From positions 1 through 55,196 of the forward strand of contig JAUXTH010000048.1 in the NCBI GenBank assembly GCA_030679035.1: DNA of 55,196 nt. The letters are read 5' to 3'. The translations under genes were made by a program, and so were the position numbers. How positions within the stretch are numbered: the stretch's first letter is position 1; each line of letters starts with the position of its first letter. The stretch comes from Methylobacter sp. Lineage in GTDB: Bacteria; Pseudomonadota; Gammaproteobacteria; Methylococcales; Methylomonadaceae. Below are positions 8,223 to 17,688 of the stretch, in pieces. The notes under the pieces are model-generated. The model had not been told where the DNA came from. It made no database searches and was given only the letters and a program-made list of their open reading frames with translations.

Positions 8223-10112
8223 TTATTTATCCAGCATGGAATGAATGCCATCCCAGCTTTTAGGTGTATTTTGTTGTAGAGTGATACAGCGTTTTAACAT
8301 CGTATTGCTTGGGGCATCAGTGCTTAATGTTGAAAAGATTTGTGCCGCTTCGGTAAAGTCGGCATTTCTGTATAAAGCCAGCGCTTGTTGATAACGGTTT
8401 ATTTTTTCGAGTAGCGACTCATCGACTTCATGGGTCTCAGCGACCAATTCGTAAATGGCTTCACCGGCTTCCCGACCTTTAACCCGTACTGTATCAAGCT
8501 CCCTAATAACAAATCCCGTTATTTCGCTTGCCGTTTGCCGGTCGATCATAATCTGTGTTCCGTAGTGTTTATTCAGACTTTCAAGACGGGAACTGTAATT
8601 TACTTTGTCGCCGATACAAGTATAACTGCGAGCCTGTTCCGAACCAATGTTGCCGACGATCATTTCTCCGGTAGCGATACCTATGCGGATATTAATTTCA
8701 GGCGCTCCGTTAGCAATCCAAACAGGGCGTAATTGCTGTAATTTTTTTTGCATAGCTAAAGCTGTATGACAGGCGTAGTTCGCATGATTTTCATCACAAA
8801 GCTGCGGACTCCAGAAAGCCATGATCGCATCGCCGATAAATTTGTCCAGTATGCCGTGCTGTCGGCTGATTTCTAACGTCATGGCCGATAAATAATCATT
8901 GAGAATCTTAATTAATTCTTCGGCGGGCAATTTTTCGCTGAAATTTGTAAAGCCCGCAATGTCGCTGAATAAAACCGATTGTTCTTTCCGTTCGCCGCCT
9001 AACCTTAACTTATCCGGTTGACTGAGCAATTCGCTGACAATAGCGGGATCGACATATTTGTTAAAGGTGCTGCGAATCAGTTCTTTGTCTTGTAAATCGC
9101 TGGCCATCACATTAAACGCAGAGGCTAATTGTCCAACTTCATCGGAGCTTCGATAATCAATACGATGCTGATAGTTGCCGTGTTTTATTTCTAAAGTCCC
9201 TTTGGTGATCAAGCGTAACGGGCGGGTGATACGTTGCGAAATCAGCATAAACAATAACGCCCCGAGTAACAAAATACCGCCGCCTATCAGCAAAACCTGC
9301 TGTTGCAGCTGCTTAAAAGTTTGCAGCGCCTGATCCAGGTTTGCGCTAAGTATGTAGCCTGCCTGTTGGTTTTGCGCTTCGAACAGTATTTGTTTGGCGA
9401 TGTAGCGTTCATTGTTCCAGCTAAACATACCGTTTTCCCGGATATTGAGTTGGTGACTCAATATGTCGGCGGCCATTTCCGGGCGGGTATTTTTGGCGAC
9501 AACCTGGTTTTTATTGAAGAAGACAGCTTGAAGTGTATTGTTTTTATTTAATAATTTGGCTATCCAGGCATCATTTATTTGGTTGCAAACGACGATTAAG
9601 CCCACCGCATAATCATCGCTCAGGTTTTCTTTCAACGGAATAAAATGGCTGCTGTACAAGCCTTCATTTAAGCTGACCATTTTTGACGACATCAGCGCCG
9701 AATCCAGGCTGCTTTTGACATCAAAACTTGAAAAGTTGTTTTCCAGCGGCGGTTTGCTGCGGTCGTTTAACGAATAAACAGCTCGGATAGTCGGTTCATC
9801 ATCCAGCATAAAAACAAAATCCGCCTCGGTATCTTTGCCGATTTCTTCAACAAACGGATAAAAATTATCTTTTATTTGTGCTAAAAATGAACGGAATTTT
9901 TGGTCTGCGGTTATCACATGCGTCAGCGTTTGAATTTGTTTTTGCTCGACTTCCAAATCATGCTGAAACTGGAATTGAGCGGCGTTCAAATCGGCTATAA
10001 TCCGTTTTATTTCATGCTGTTCGGCTTGCGTATCAATTAGGTATAGAGTGGTGCATAATAAACCTGTAACTGAAATAAAGAAGGTGATAAAAATCTTTTT
10101 ATTAAGGTTCAT
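8223..10112 (-). CDS. Membrane-bound adenylate cyclase with extracytoplasmic sensor and HAMP
   Basis: A 629-residue protein. Membrane segments are at about 7-28 and 272-292 and bracket a roughly 240-residue periplasmic sensor region of no recognised motif. HAMP spans about 292-345, and a class III cyclase domain about 375-550. The catalytic set is complete: metal aspartates Asp384 (FSDIAGFT) and Asp428 (KFIGDAIMAFW), purine-selecting Lys424, and Asn505/Arg509 in GDKVNYSSRL. The C-terminal tail (555-629) looks like TPR-type helices. It is divergent from the cupredoxin gene with only 42 bases between starts, and upstream of acs on its own strand. Predicted product is cAMP. Confidence 0.9.
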   Translation of the reverse strand: MNLNKKIFITFFISVTGLLCTTLYLIDTQAEQHEIKRIIADLNAAQFQFQHDLEVEQKQIQTLTHVITADQKFRSFLAQIKDNFYPFVEEIGKDTEADFVFMLDDEPTIRAVYSLNDRSKPPLENNFSSFDVKSSLDSALMSSKMVSLNEGLYSSHFIPLKENLSDDYAVGLIVVCNQINDAWIAKLLNKNNTLQAVFFNKNQVVAKNTRPEMAADILSHQLNIRENGMFSWNNERYIAKQILFEAQNQQAGYILSANLDQALQTFKQLQQQVLLIGGGILLLGALLFMLISQRITRPLRLITKGTLEIKHGNYQHRIDYRSSDEVGQLASAFNVMASDLQDKELIRSTFNKYVDPAIVSELLSQPDKLRLGGERKEQSVLFSDIAGFTNFSEKLPAEELIKILNDYLSAMTLEISRQHGILDKFIGDAIMAFWSPQLCDENHANYACHTALAMQKKLQQLRPVWIANGAPEINIRIGIATGEMIVGNIGSEQARSYTCIGDKVNYSSRLESLNKHYGTQIMIDRQTASEITGFVIRELDTVRVKGREAGEAIYELVAETHEVDESLLEKINRYQQALALYRNADFTEAAQIFSTLSTDAPSNTMLKRCITLQQNTPKSWDGIHSMLDK

Positions 10113-10154
10113 AAAGTAAGCTCATTTACTGACTTTGACGAGAATAACACCAAG

Positions 10155-10760
10155 ATGAAAAAAATCAGTTTTTATTTTTTATTGGCCGGTTTAACTTATT
10201 TCATAGCGCTGTCGCCCGTAGCAGCCCAATCCATTTCGGGGCATGTTGACGCGCCTGTGCAAGTTAAACAGCTTGTTGTTTATTTGCAGGCGGCGGGCTC
10301 CATTAAACAGGGTCAAGCTCAAAAAACGCATGTAATTTCACAAAAAGAGACCGAGTTTCATTCGCCGCTAACTGTTATTGCTGTTGGGGATAAAGTGCAG
10401 TGGAGCAACGATGAAAGCAAAGAAATAGACCATAATGTTTTTTCTCTAAGTTCGTTGACGAGCTTTGATTTAGGTCTCGGAGAAAAAGACTCTAAATTGG
10501 AGCAAGCTTTTAAAAATACCGGCGTTGTTAATTATTACTGTTCGGTTCATAAGAATATGGAAGGCAAAATAATAATTTTACCTAACCGTTATTATCAGGT
10601 TTTAGACCAGCCTGGAGATTTTTTAATCGACAACCTGCCGGAAGGTAACTGGACTTTAAATGCGGTCGTTTTACATTTGCGCTACAAAGCCGAGCCCATT
10701 AAGTTTGCCATCGGCAAAGTCCCTGTTAATAACCTGACTTTAAAAATTGTAAAAAAATGA
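10155..10760 (+). CDS. Periplasmic amicyanin/plastocyanin-like cupredoxin
   Basis: A 201-residue protein with a signal peptide (residues 1-24, cleavage near VAA-Q). A cupredoxin domain spans about 55-145. The four type 1 copper ligands are visible: His93 (DHNVF), Cys129, His132 and Met135 (YYCSVHKNM). The C-x2-H-x2-M spacing is that of amicyanin. A C-terminal extension (150-201) looks like a beta-sandwich carboxypeptidase-regulatory-type domain (GDFLIDNLPEGNWTLNAV). Its stop overlaps the next gene by an ATGA junction. Inference: a periplasmic copper or electron-transfer protein working with the downstream lipoprotein. Confidence 0.82.
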   Translation: MKKISFYFLLAGLTYFIALSPVAAQSISGHVDAPVQVKQLVVYLQAAGSIKQGQAQKTHVISQKETEFHSPLTVIAVGDKVQWSNDESKEIDHNVFSLSSLTSFDLGLGEKDSKLEQAFKNTGVVNYYCSVHKNMEGKIIILPNRYYQVLDQPGDFLIDNLPEGNWTLNAVVLHLRYKAEPIKFAIGKVPVNNLTLKIVKK

Positions 10761-11473
10761 AATACTTATTTTTATTGAGTGTCCTCCTTGTTTCCGCTTG
10801 TGCCGATGCGCCTAAGGTTATAAAAGGTAAAGGCGGTGTTTACGGTATGGTGTCTGCCGATTCCCATCCCGCTTTTAACAAGAAGTTGGAAAGCGATTCC
10901 GGCTCCAGCTCTATCTATGGTGAATCGAAGGTGACCGGTGTTAAATATCAAGACAATATGGTTAATTACGCCAAGCTTGATGAGTTATATGTCGGTCTGG
11001 TTCAAGCAAACTTACCCCCCCAGCAACATCAATTGACCGCTAATGCTGAAGGCATGTCGCAAAAGTCAATCGCATTGGCAACAGGCGATATGATACAGCT
11101 TCGTAACAACACCGGTCGAAGCCAAAATTTTTTCGTGGCCGAAACATCATCTGCAGGTGGAAATATTCAAACATTTCCCAGCTTGGCGGCCGGAGCCACT
11201 GCAAGTTATAAAATTGACTTGGAAGGCGATTTAGAGCTGTTGTCTGAAGACAATGAAGCCCTTAAAACGGCAATATTATCTAAAAAAAATATGGTGACTA
11301 AGCGAGTGTCCAGCGGCGACAGCTATCAATTCGACAATCTTGACCCAGGCAGCTATCAGTTGATTTTTTGGTATTGGCGGTTAGGAAAAATTCAACAGAA
11401 TGTTCAAGTCCGTACTGAAGAAAATATCCGCGTAGATAAAATTTTGACAGTTGATACTGTCATCAATCATTAA
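10757..11473 (+). CDS. Lipoprotein of unknown function paired with the cupredoxin
   Basis: A 238-residue protein with a lipoprotein signal ending in LVSAC (lipid-modified Cys about residue 15). The rest is beta-rich, with one region (about 100-160) that resembles a cupredoxin-like sandwich lacking His/Cys ligands. A C-terminal YQFDNLDPGSYQLIFWYW segment resembles the end of its neighbour. I do not recognise the family. The ATGA overlap with the cupredoxin gene argues for stoichiometric expression and a joint role at the outer membrane or periplasm. Confidence 0.7.
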   Translation: MKYLFLLSVLLVSACADAPKVIKGKGGVYGMVSADSHPAFNKKLESDSGSSSIYGESKVTGVKYQDNMVNYAKLDELYVGLVQANLPPQQHQLTANAEGMSQKSIALATGDMIQLRNNTGRSQNFFVAETSSAGGNIQTFPSLAAGATASYKIDLEGDLELLSEDNEALKTAILSKKNMVTKRVSSGDSYQFDNLDPGSYQLIFWYWRLGKIQQNVQVRTEENIRVDKILTVDTVINH

Positions 11474-11687
11474 TCGTATCAGCTCAGTCGATAGAAAAAT
11501 AGAACACGGATGCCAAAAGTAGGCGCTTCAAGGCGTCACGGATTTGACTGATAATCACGGATAAAAAAAACCGTTTAAATTTGTCTAATCCGTGTCATTA
11601 GTGTTCTCATAAAATTAGCTTCTGCTAAAGAGTTGCTATCAATCAGCCTATTAAAAAATACCTTAACAATTATTCAAGAGGGAGTTT

Positions 11688-13055
11688 ATGAACAATCGAT
11701 TACTATGTGCTGCATTATTGTGGCTACCGGTTTTTGCAAGCAGCGCGGCAGCGACTAAGGTGTCTGAGCATGTGCTGGGAAACGGGTTGAAAGTGCTGGT
11801 TAAGGAAGATCACCGGTCTCCTGTAGCCGTGTCCCAGGTCTGGTATAAGGTAGGGTCAAGTTATGAGCCGGGCGGCATTACCGGTATTTCGCACATGCTT
11901 GAGCATATGATGTTTAAAGGTACCGACAAGCACGCCGCCGGCGAGTTTTCCCGTATCGTCGCCGAAAACGGCGGCGAGGAAAATGCCTTTACCGGCGAGG
12001 ATTACACGGCCTATTTCCAAACCATGGAAGCTTCAAGGCTGGCGGTCAGTTTTGAGCTGGAAGCCGACAGGATGCGCAATCTGCATCTGCTGGCCGATGA
12101 GTTGAAAAAAGAGTTGCAGGTGGTGACCGAAGAGCGGCGTATGCGCACGGATGATAATCCGCAGGCGAAAATGCAGGAACATTTTAATGCAATGGCTTAT
12201 ACCAACAGTCCTTATAGAAATCCTGTGATCGGCTGGCCTTCCGATATTGAGAATTATAAGGTTGAAGACCTTCAGGCCTGGTATCAGCGTTGGTATGCGC
12301 CCAATAATGCGACGCTGGTCGTGGTTGGCGATGTGCAACCCAAAGCCGTATTCGCGCTGGCGGAAAAATACTTTGCCGGTCTCAAGCCCAGCGAGCTTAA
12401 ACCGTTAAAGCCGCAGGCCGAAGTTGAGCAGGTAGGTGTTCGGAAGATGACGGTCAAATTACCGGCAAAACTGCCCTATCTGGTCATGGGCTACAAGGTG
12501 CCGGTATTGAAAACGGTACAACATGAATCGGAAGCGTATGCGCTGGAAGTCTTGGCCGGTGTGCTGGACGGAGGCAGCAGCGCCAGATTGGAGTCGGGAC
12601 TGGTGCGCGGCAAGCAGATCGCCGTTTCCGTCGGAGCCAGTTATAGCCTGACTTCAAGATTGCCGACATTGTTTACGCTGGAAGCGACGCCCGCCGAAGG
12701 CAAAACCGTCTGGAACCTGGAAAGCGCATTAAAGGATGAGATTACTAAGTTGCAAATCAACCTGGTCGAAGACGATGAGTTGCAGCGCATCAAGGCGCAG
12801 GTACTAGCCAAGGCCGTGTACGAGCGGGATTCCGGTTTTTATCAGGCCATGCAGTTGGGCATGTTGGAAACCGTGGGCTTAAGCTGGAAGGTTGTCGATG
12901 AATATGTTGAGAAGGTCAATCAAGTCACGGCTGAACAGGTGCGTGAAGTGGCGCGCAAATACTTAATCGAAGACAAATTGAGTGTCGCTTATCTGGAACC
13001 TTTGCCGATCACCGGCAACATTACCGAGACTAAAACAACCAAAGGAGTTAGATAA
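11688..13055 (+). CDS. M16-family zinc peptidase, catalytic member
   Basis: A 455-residue secreted or periplasmic protein (signal peptide about 1-21). It carries the inverted zinc motif H69-M-L-E72-H73 and the downstream acidic helix FELEADRMR that supplies the third ligand. The second half has the R/Y-type substrate-binding domain. This is the PqqF/insulinase-like 'catalytic' subunit. An aagaggga ribosome site precedes ATG 11688. The next gene starts in a TAATG junction and encodes the non-catalytic partner, so the pair probably forms a heterodimer. Confidence 0.88.
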   Translation: MNNRLLCAALLWLPVFASSAAATKVSEHVLGNGLKVLVKEDHRSPVAVSQVWYKVGSSYEPGGITGISHMLEHMMFKGTDKHAAGEFSRIVAENGGEENAFTGEDYTAYFQTMEASRLAVSFELEADRMRNLHLLADELKKELQVVTEERRMRTDDNPQAKMQEHFNAMAYTNSPYRNPVIGWPSDIENYKVEDLQAWYQRWYAPNNATLVVVGDVQPKAVFALAEKYFAGLKPSELKPLKPQAEVEQVGVRKMTVKLPAKLPYLVMGYKVPVLKTVQHESEAYALEVLAGVLDGGSSARLESGLVRGKQIAVSVGASYSLTSRLPTLFTLEATPAEGKTVWNLESALKDEITKLQINLVEDDELQRIKAQVLAKAVYERDSGFYQAMQLGMLETVGLSWKVVDEYVEKVNQVTAEQVREVARKYLIEDKLSVAYLEPLPITGNITETKTTKGVR

Positions 13056-14374
13056 TGCGTATTCATTTGTTAAGTTTTATGTTGGTTGCTTGGTTTTTTT
13101 GCAACCCGGCGCAGGCCGCGGCAAAAATCGAACACTGGCAAACCCCGCAGGGCAGCCGGGTTTATTATGTGCATACAGAAGGCCTGCCGATGGTGGATAT
13201 ACAGGTGGCTTTCGATGCGGGCAGCGCGCGTGACGGCTACCAGTTCGGCCTGTCGGCATTGACGTCCGGAATGCTGGATACCGGGGCGGGGCAGTGGAAT
13301 GCCGATCAAATCGCCCAACGCTTTGAAAGCGTCGGCGCGCAGTTCGGCTCCAGTATTTCCATCGATATGGCTTCCGTTTCGCTACGCACCTTAACGGATA
13401 AGCCTTTATTCGATAAAGCACTGGAAACCATGCAAGTCATTTTGACCAGCCCAAGCTTTAATGAGGCCGATTTCCAGCGGGAAAAAAATCGGACATTGGC
13501 CGGATTAAAGCAACAGGAAGAATCGCCTGCCGAGCTGGCCAGCATTGCTTTCTATAAGGCCTTGTACGGCGATCATCCCTATGGGCATTCGGCTTCCGGT
13601 GAGATCGTCACGGTCTCCGGCTTTGAGGCGGCAGATTTGCGCAGCTTCTATCAGAAATATTATGTCGCCGCTAACGCGATGGTGGTGATTGTCGGCGATT
13701 TGTCCAGGCAACAGGCGGAACAAACCGCCGAGACTTTGGTTTCAGGATTGCCGGTAGGTCAAAAGCCGGAACCTTTGCCGGAAGTGGTCATGCCGGTGAA
13801 ATCAGGCAAGCAGCATATTGACTTCCCCTCCACACAAACCCATGTCCTGGTCGGGATGCCCGGCACCTACCGTAAAGATCCCGATTACTTTGCTTTGTAT
13901 GTCGGCAACCATATTCTGGGCGGCGGCGGACTGGTGTCCAAGCTTTTTGAAGAAGTCAGGGAAAAACGCGGGCTGGCCTATAGCGCAAGCAGTTCGTTTG
14001 CGCCGATGTTCAGGAAAGGGCCGTTTACGGTCAGCTTGCAAACCCGCAACGATCAAACCGGGCAGGCGCTGGACGTGCTGAATAAAACCCTGGCCGGTTT
14101 TATTGCGCAAGGACCGACGGAAGCCGAGCTGATTGCCGCCAAGAAAAATATCACCGGCGGATTTGCGATGCGTTTTGATACCAATAAGAAACTGGCCAGT
14201 TACGTGTCGATGATCGGCTTTTATCAAATGCCGCTGGATTATCTGGATACGTTCCAACAGAACGTCGAGAAGGTGACGGCAGCATCGGTAAAAGACGCTT
14301 TCAAGCGTCGTGTCGACCCGCAGTTAATGCAAACCATCACCCTAGGCGGGAGCGATAAGAAGAGTGAAAAATAA
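13055..14374 (+). CDS. M16-family peptidase, non-catalytic partner
   Basis: A 439-residue protein with signal peptide (about 1-21). It aligns with M16 peptidases, but the HxxEH position reads LSALTSGML, so zinc ligands are absent. It keeps the C-domain Arg/Tyr pair region (EVREKRGLAYSASSSF) that completes the active site of the catalytic subunit in related heterodimers. It is translationally coupled to the upstream gene by one shared base. Its 3' end overlaps rsmD by 11 bases. Confidence 0.85.
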   Translation: MRIHLLSFMLVAWFFCNPAQAAAKIEHWQTPQGSRVYYVHTEGLPMVDIQVAFDAGSARDGYQFGLSALTSGMLDTGAGQWNADQIAQRFESVGAQFGSSISIDMASVSLRTLTDKPLFDKALETMQVILTSPSFNEADFQREKNRTLAGLKQQEESPAELASIAFYKALYGDHPYGHSASGEIVTVSGFEAADLRSFYQKYYVAANAMVVIVGDLSRQQAEQTAETLVSGLPVGQKPEPLPEVVMPVKSGKQHIDFPSTQTHVLVGMPGTYRKDPDYFALYVGNHILGGGGLVSKLFEEVREKRGLAYSASSSFAPMFRKGPFTVSLQTRNDQTGQALDVLNKTLAGFIAQGPTEAELIAAKKNITGGFAMRFDTNKKLASYVSMIGFYQMPLDYLDTFQQNVEKVTAASVKDAFKRRVDPQLMQTITLGGSDKKSEK

Positions 14375-14924
14375 GCTCAGGATTATCGGCGGGGACTGGC
14401 GCAGTCGGCAGTTAAGTTTTGTCGATGCGCCGGGATTGAGGCCCACGCCCGCAAGAGTCAGGGAAACCTTGTTCAACTGGTTGCAGTATGAAATTGTCGG
14501 CAAACAGTGTCTGGATTTGTATGCGGGAAGCGGCGCGTTGGGTTTTGAAGCCGCTTCCCGAGGCGCCAAGTCGGTCGTCCAGGTAGAAAGCAATGCCCTA
14601 GCTTGCCGCTGCTTAAAGGACAATGCGCTTGTTCTGGCTGCCGCCGACCGGATAACAGTCGTGCAAAGCGATGTATTGCGCTATCTGGCTGGGGAGGCGC
14701 AAGCTTTTGACGTGGTGTTTCTCGATCCGCCTTTCGGGCTGAATCTGGCTGTTCAAACCTGCAAACAGCTGGAAGCTTACGGCTGGCTGGCTAAACAGGC
14801 CAAGATTTATGTTGAAACGGAGCGGCATTTTGATTTTATAGACATGCCCGAAAACTGGCGGCAGCTGAAGAGCAAAAGCGCGGGCGAAGTCGGCTATCAT
14901 TTGTTTGAGCGGACTGGGAGTTAG
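14364..14924 (+). CDS. rsmD: 16S rRNA (guanine966-N2)-methyltransferase
   Basis: A 186-residue Rossmann methyltransferase. The N-terminal signature RIIGGDWRSRQL is followed by RPTPARVRETLFNW, the SAM-binding LDLYAGSGALGFEA, and the catalytic FLDPPFG (DPPF). It starts with GTG inside the end of the M16 gene. RsmD methylates G966 of 16S rRNA during 30S assembly. The 180 bases after it, before uvrC, show no gene. Confidence 0.92.
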   Translation: MKNKLRIIGGDWRSRQLSFVDAPGLRPTPARVRETLFNWLQYEIVGKQCLDLYAGSGALGFEAASRGAKSVVQVESNALACRCLKDNALVLAAADRITVVQSDVLRYLAGEAQAFDVVFLDPPFGLNLAVQTCKQLEAYGWLAKQAKIYVETERHFDFIDMPENWRQLKSKSAGEVGYHLFERTGS

Positions 14925-15104
14925 CCTGATTCGTGACTACTCGGCAGTTGAGAAAATAGAGTGCAAATAACAGGCATTCCATGCAGCAAAACCGGTGTCA
15001 TGCGCCGTGTCTTTAAGAGCGGCCTCATAGACACATCTCCCGTTGCTGTTAAAATACACGTACAGCGGGCTTATTGAACTGCGCCGTATGTTACAGGATA
15101 AAGT

Positions 15105-16946
15105 GTGCCGACCGAATTATCAGAAAACAGTTTTGACGTAAAAGCGTTTTTAAAAAGCCTGACCACGCGCCCCGGCATTTACAAGATGCTGAATGACCAA
15201 GGCGAGATTATTTATATTGGCAAGGCCAAGAACCTTAAAAACCGCGTTTCCAGTTATTTTAAAAAGCAAACGGCCTCGACTAAGCAACAGACGATGGTCG
15301 CCAAGATTGCGAACATTGAAGTCACCGTCACGCATACCGAAGGCGAGGCGTTGTTGCTGGAATGCCAGCAGATCAAACGCCACAAGCCCCGCTACAATAT
15401 CTGCTTAAGGGATGACAAATCCTATCCGTATATCTTCCTGTCCAGTGAGCAGGATTTTCCACAGATTACCCTGCATCGCGGCGCAAAAAAGCGTAAGGGC
15501 AAATATTTCGGCCCTTATCCGGGCATCGGCGCAATCAAGGAAAGCTTGAAATTGCTGCAACGGATTTTCCCGATCAGGCAGTGCGACGATTCCATTTACA
15601 ACAACCGTTCCCGGCCCTGTTTGCAGTACCAGATAGAGCGCTGCACCGCGCCGTGCGTCGGCTTGATCGATAAAGCCGGATATGCGCAGGATGTGGACAG
15701 CACGGTGCTGTTTCTGGAAGGCAAGGGCGGTCTGCTGATCGATCAGCTGATTGTCAAGATGGAGCAGGCGGCGGCCAATCTTGAATATGAGCAGGCCGCC
15801 GGTTTCAGGGATCAGATCGCAAAATTGCGTTCGGTGCTGGAAAAGCATTTTGTGCATGGCGAGCGGGGCGATGTCGATATTATCGCCTGCGCGACCAAAG
15901 CCGGCGTGGCCTGTGTGCAGGTGTTTTTTATCCGCAACGGTCAGCATTTGGGTAACAAGGTGTTTTTCCCCAAGATAACCGATGAGCATGATCCGGCGGC
16001 TATCGTTCAGGCGTTTATTCCGCAATATTATCTGGATAAACAGGCGCCTCATGAGTTGATCGTCAGCCATCAGCCGGAAGAAGCCGAGTTGTTGATGGAA
16101 GTGTTGGCGGCTCAGGCAAAACACGCGGTGGCTATTTCTCACAATGTCAGGGGCGAACGCTTAAAGTGGCTGCAAATGGCCTGCACCAATGCCGAAAATT
16201 CACTGCTGAGCAAATTGTCCGATAAACAGGGGATTTACGCCCGTTTCCTCAGTTTGCAGGAAGAATTGGGCTGCAAGGAACTGCCGAAACGCCTGGAATG
16301 TTTCGATATCAGCCATACCCAGGGCGACCAGACGGTTGCATCCTGCGTGGTTTTCGACCGGGAAGGGCCGGTAAAATCGGCTTATCGCCGGTTTAATATC
16401 GAAGGCATCACCGGCGGCGATGATTATGCGGCCATACATCAGGCGGTGTTCAGGCGATTTAAGCGGCTAAAACAGGGCGAACATGCCGCACCGGATATAT
16501 TGCTGATAGACGGTGGTAAAGGTCAGGTGCATGAAGCGCAAAAGGCACTGGCGGAATTAGACATAAACAATGTTATGATAGTCGGCGTTTCCAAGGGGCC
16601 GGACAGAAAACCCGGCATGGAGAAGCTGATACTGGTGGATCAGGATCAGCCGATAGATATAAAACCGGGAGCCAGTGGTTTGTTGTTGATTCAGCATATT
16701 CGCGATGAAGCGCACCGGTTTGCGATAACAGGACACAGGCAGCGCCGGGGCAAGGCCAAAAAGCAATCGGCTATGGAAGCCATTCCGGGATTGGGGCCAA
16801 AACGGCGACAGATTTTATTGAAACAATTTGGGGGGCTGCAAGGTATTTCACAAGCTGGCGTGGATGCACTTTGCAGTGTGGACGGCATAAGCCGTCAACT
16901 GGCACAACGGATTTACGAACTATTTCATCATCAAGATGACAATTGA
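15105..16946 (+). CDS. uvrC: Excinuclease ABC subunit C
   Basis: A 613-residue nuclease of nucleotide excision repair, making the 3' and 5' incisions with UvrAB. Domains in order: GIY-YIG nuclease (TRPGIYKML and IIYIGKAKNLKNR, about residues 17-95); UVR domain (NLEYEQAAGFRDQIAKLR, about 210-245); RNase H-like nuclease (ECFDISHTQGDQTVASCVVF and ILLIDGGKGQV); and C-terminal helix-hairpin-helix pair (IPGLGPKRRQILLKQFGG). It starts with GTG 15105. The stop overlaps pgsA by 11 bases, the uvrC-pgsA order common in gammaproteobacteria. Confidence 0.95.
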   Translation: MPTELSENSFDVKAFLKSLTTRPGIYKMLNDQGEIIYIGKAKNLKNRVSSYFKKQTASTKQQTMVAKIANIEVTVTHTEGEALLLECQQIKRHKPRYNICLRDDKSYPYIFLSSEQDFPQITLHRGAKKRKGKYFGPYPGIGAIKESLKLLQRIFPIRQCDDSIYNNRSRPCLQYQIERCTAPCVGLIDKAGYAQDVDSTVLFLEGKGGLLIDQLIVKMEQAAANLEYEQAAGFRDQIAKLRSVLEKHFVHGERGDVDIIACATKAGVACVQVFFIRNGQHLGNKVFFPKITDEHDPAAIVQAFIPQYYLDKQAPHELIVSHQPEEAELLMEVLAAQAKHAVAISHNVRGERLKWLQMACTNAENSLLSKLSDKQGIYARFLSLQEELGCKELPKRLECFDISHTQGDQTVASCVVFDREGPVKSAYRRFNIEGITGGDDYAAIHQAVFRRFKRLKQGEHAAPDILLIDGGKGQVHEAQKALAELDINNVMIVGVSKGPDRKPGMEKLILVDQDQPIDIKPGASGLLLIQHIRDEAHRFAITGHRQRRGKAKKQSAMEAIPGLGPKRRQILLKQFGGLQGISQAGVDALCSVDGISRQLAQRIYELFHHQDDN

Positions 16947-17499
16947 ATTTAACTTACCGACAAATCTCACGCTGCTAAGGATCGCGTTAATCCCGTTATT
17001 AACCGTGGTTTTTTATCTGCCTTGGGCCTATTCCAATGTTGCCTGCATGCTGATTTTTTTAGCGGCGGGGATTACCGACTGGCTGGACGGCTATCTTGCC
17101 AGGAAAATGCAGCTGGAAACGCCGTTCGGGGCTTTTTTAGACCCGGTGGCCGACAAGCTGATGGTGGCTATGGTTTTGGTGCTGATCGTCCAGCAGCAAG
17201 GAAGCCCTTATCTGGCGATTCCTGCCGCCGTCATTATCGGCAGGGAAATCACTATCGCTTCATTGCGGGAATGGATGGCGGAGATCGGCCAGCGGGCGCA
17301 TGTTAAAGTTTCCCAATTAGGCAAATGGAAAACCACTGCGCAAATGCTGGCGATCGGCATGTTGTTGTATCGTGATGATTTGCTGGGCATACCGATAAAT
17401 TATTGCGGCTACGGCTTGCTGTATATCGCGGCGGCATTGACCTTATGGTCGATGATTAATTACTTGAGGGCAGCACTGGCAGTGCTGACCGCAAAATAA
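16936..17499 (+). CDS. pgsA: CDP-diacylglycerol-glycerol-3-phosphate 3-phosphatidyltransferase
   Basis: A 187-residue integral membrane enzyme of phosphatidylglycerol synthesis. The CDP-alcohol phosphotransferase signature D-G-x2-A-R-x8-G-x3-D-x3-D is complete in DGYLARKMQL followed by FGAFLDPVADK. At least five hydrophobic segments are apparent. The 11-base overlap with uvrC indicates co-translation. Confidence 0.94.
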   Translation: MTIEFNLPTNLTLLRIALIPLLTVVFYLPWAYSNVACMLIFLAAGITDWLDGYLARKMQLETPFGAFLDPVADKLMVAMVLVLIVQQQGSPYLAIPAAVIIGREITIASLREWMAEIGQRAHVKVSQLGKWKTTAQMLAIGMLLYRDDLLGIPINYCGYGLLYIAAALTLWSMINYLRAALAVLTAK

Positions 17500-17555
17500 A
17501 TAGCTATACAATCGATTTATATACTCAACACACATCAAAATTCGGCGCCTTTACG

Positions 17556-17610
17556 CCCTCTCCTGCTGGAGAGGGTTGGGGTGAGGAGATTCAAAAAACT
17601 GAATTTTGAA
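17556..17610. repeat. Dispersed repeat copy 1 with terminator-like hairpin
   Basis: It begins with the palindrome ccctctcc-tgct-ggagaggg (17556-17575), then gttggggtgagg, then an A-rich stretch ending gaattttgaa. A related copy in reverse orientation lies at 48471-48545, carrying an extra internal segment. It lies between pgsA and the TetR gene and could terminate pgsA transcription. Confidence 0.6.
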
Positions 17611-17688
17611 GTGCGAACGGTATAACGAATCGATTGGATTTTCACTAACACACAATACAGCGCATTGAATCAGCTGTGAAAGAAGAAC

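Noticed and set aside
11512-11600. Inverted acacggat/atccgtgt pair between the lipoprotein and M16 genes
   Set aside because: Arms are short and far apart with an A-run in between; could be a REP relic or a weak terminator, not strong enough to call.
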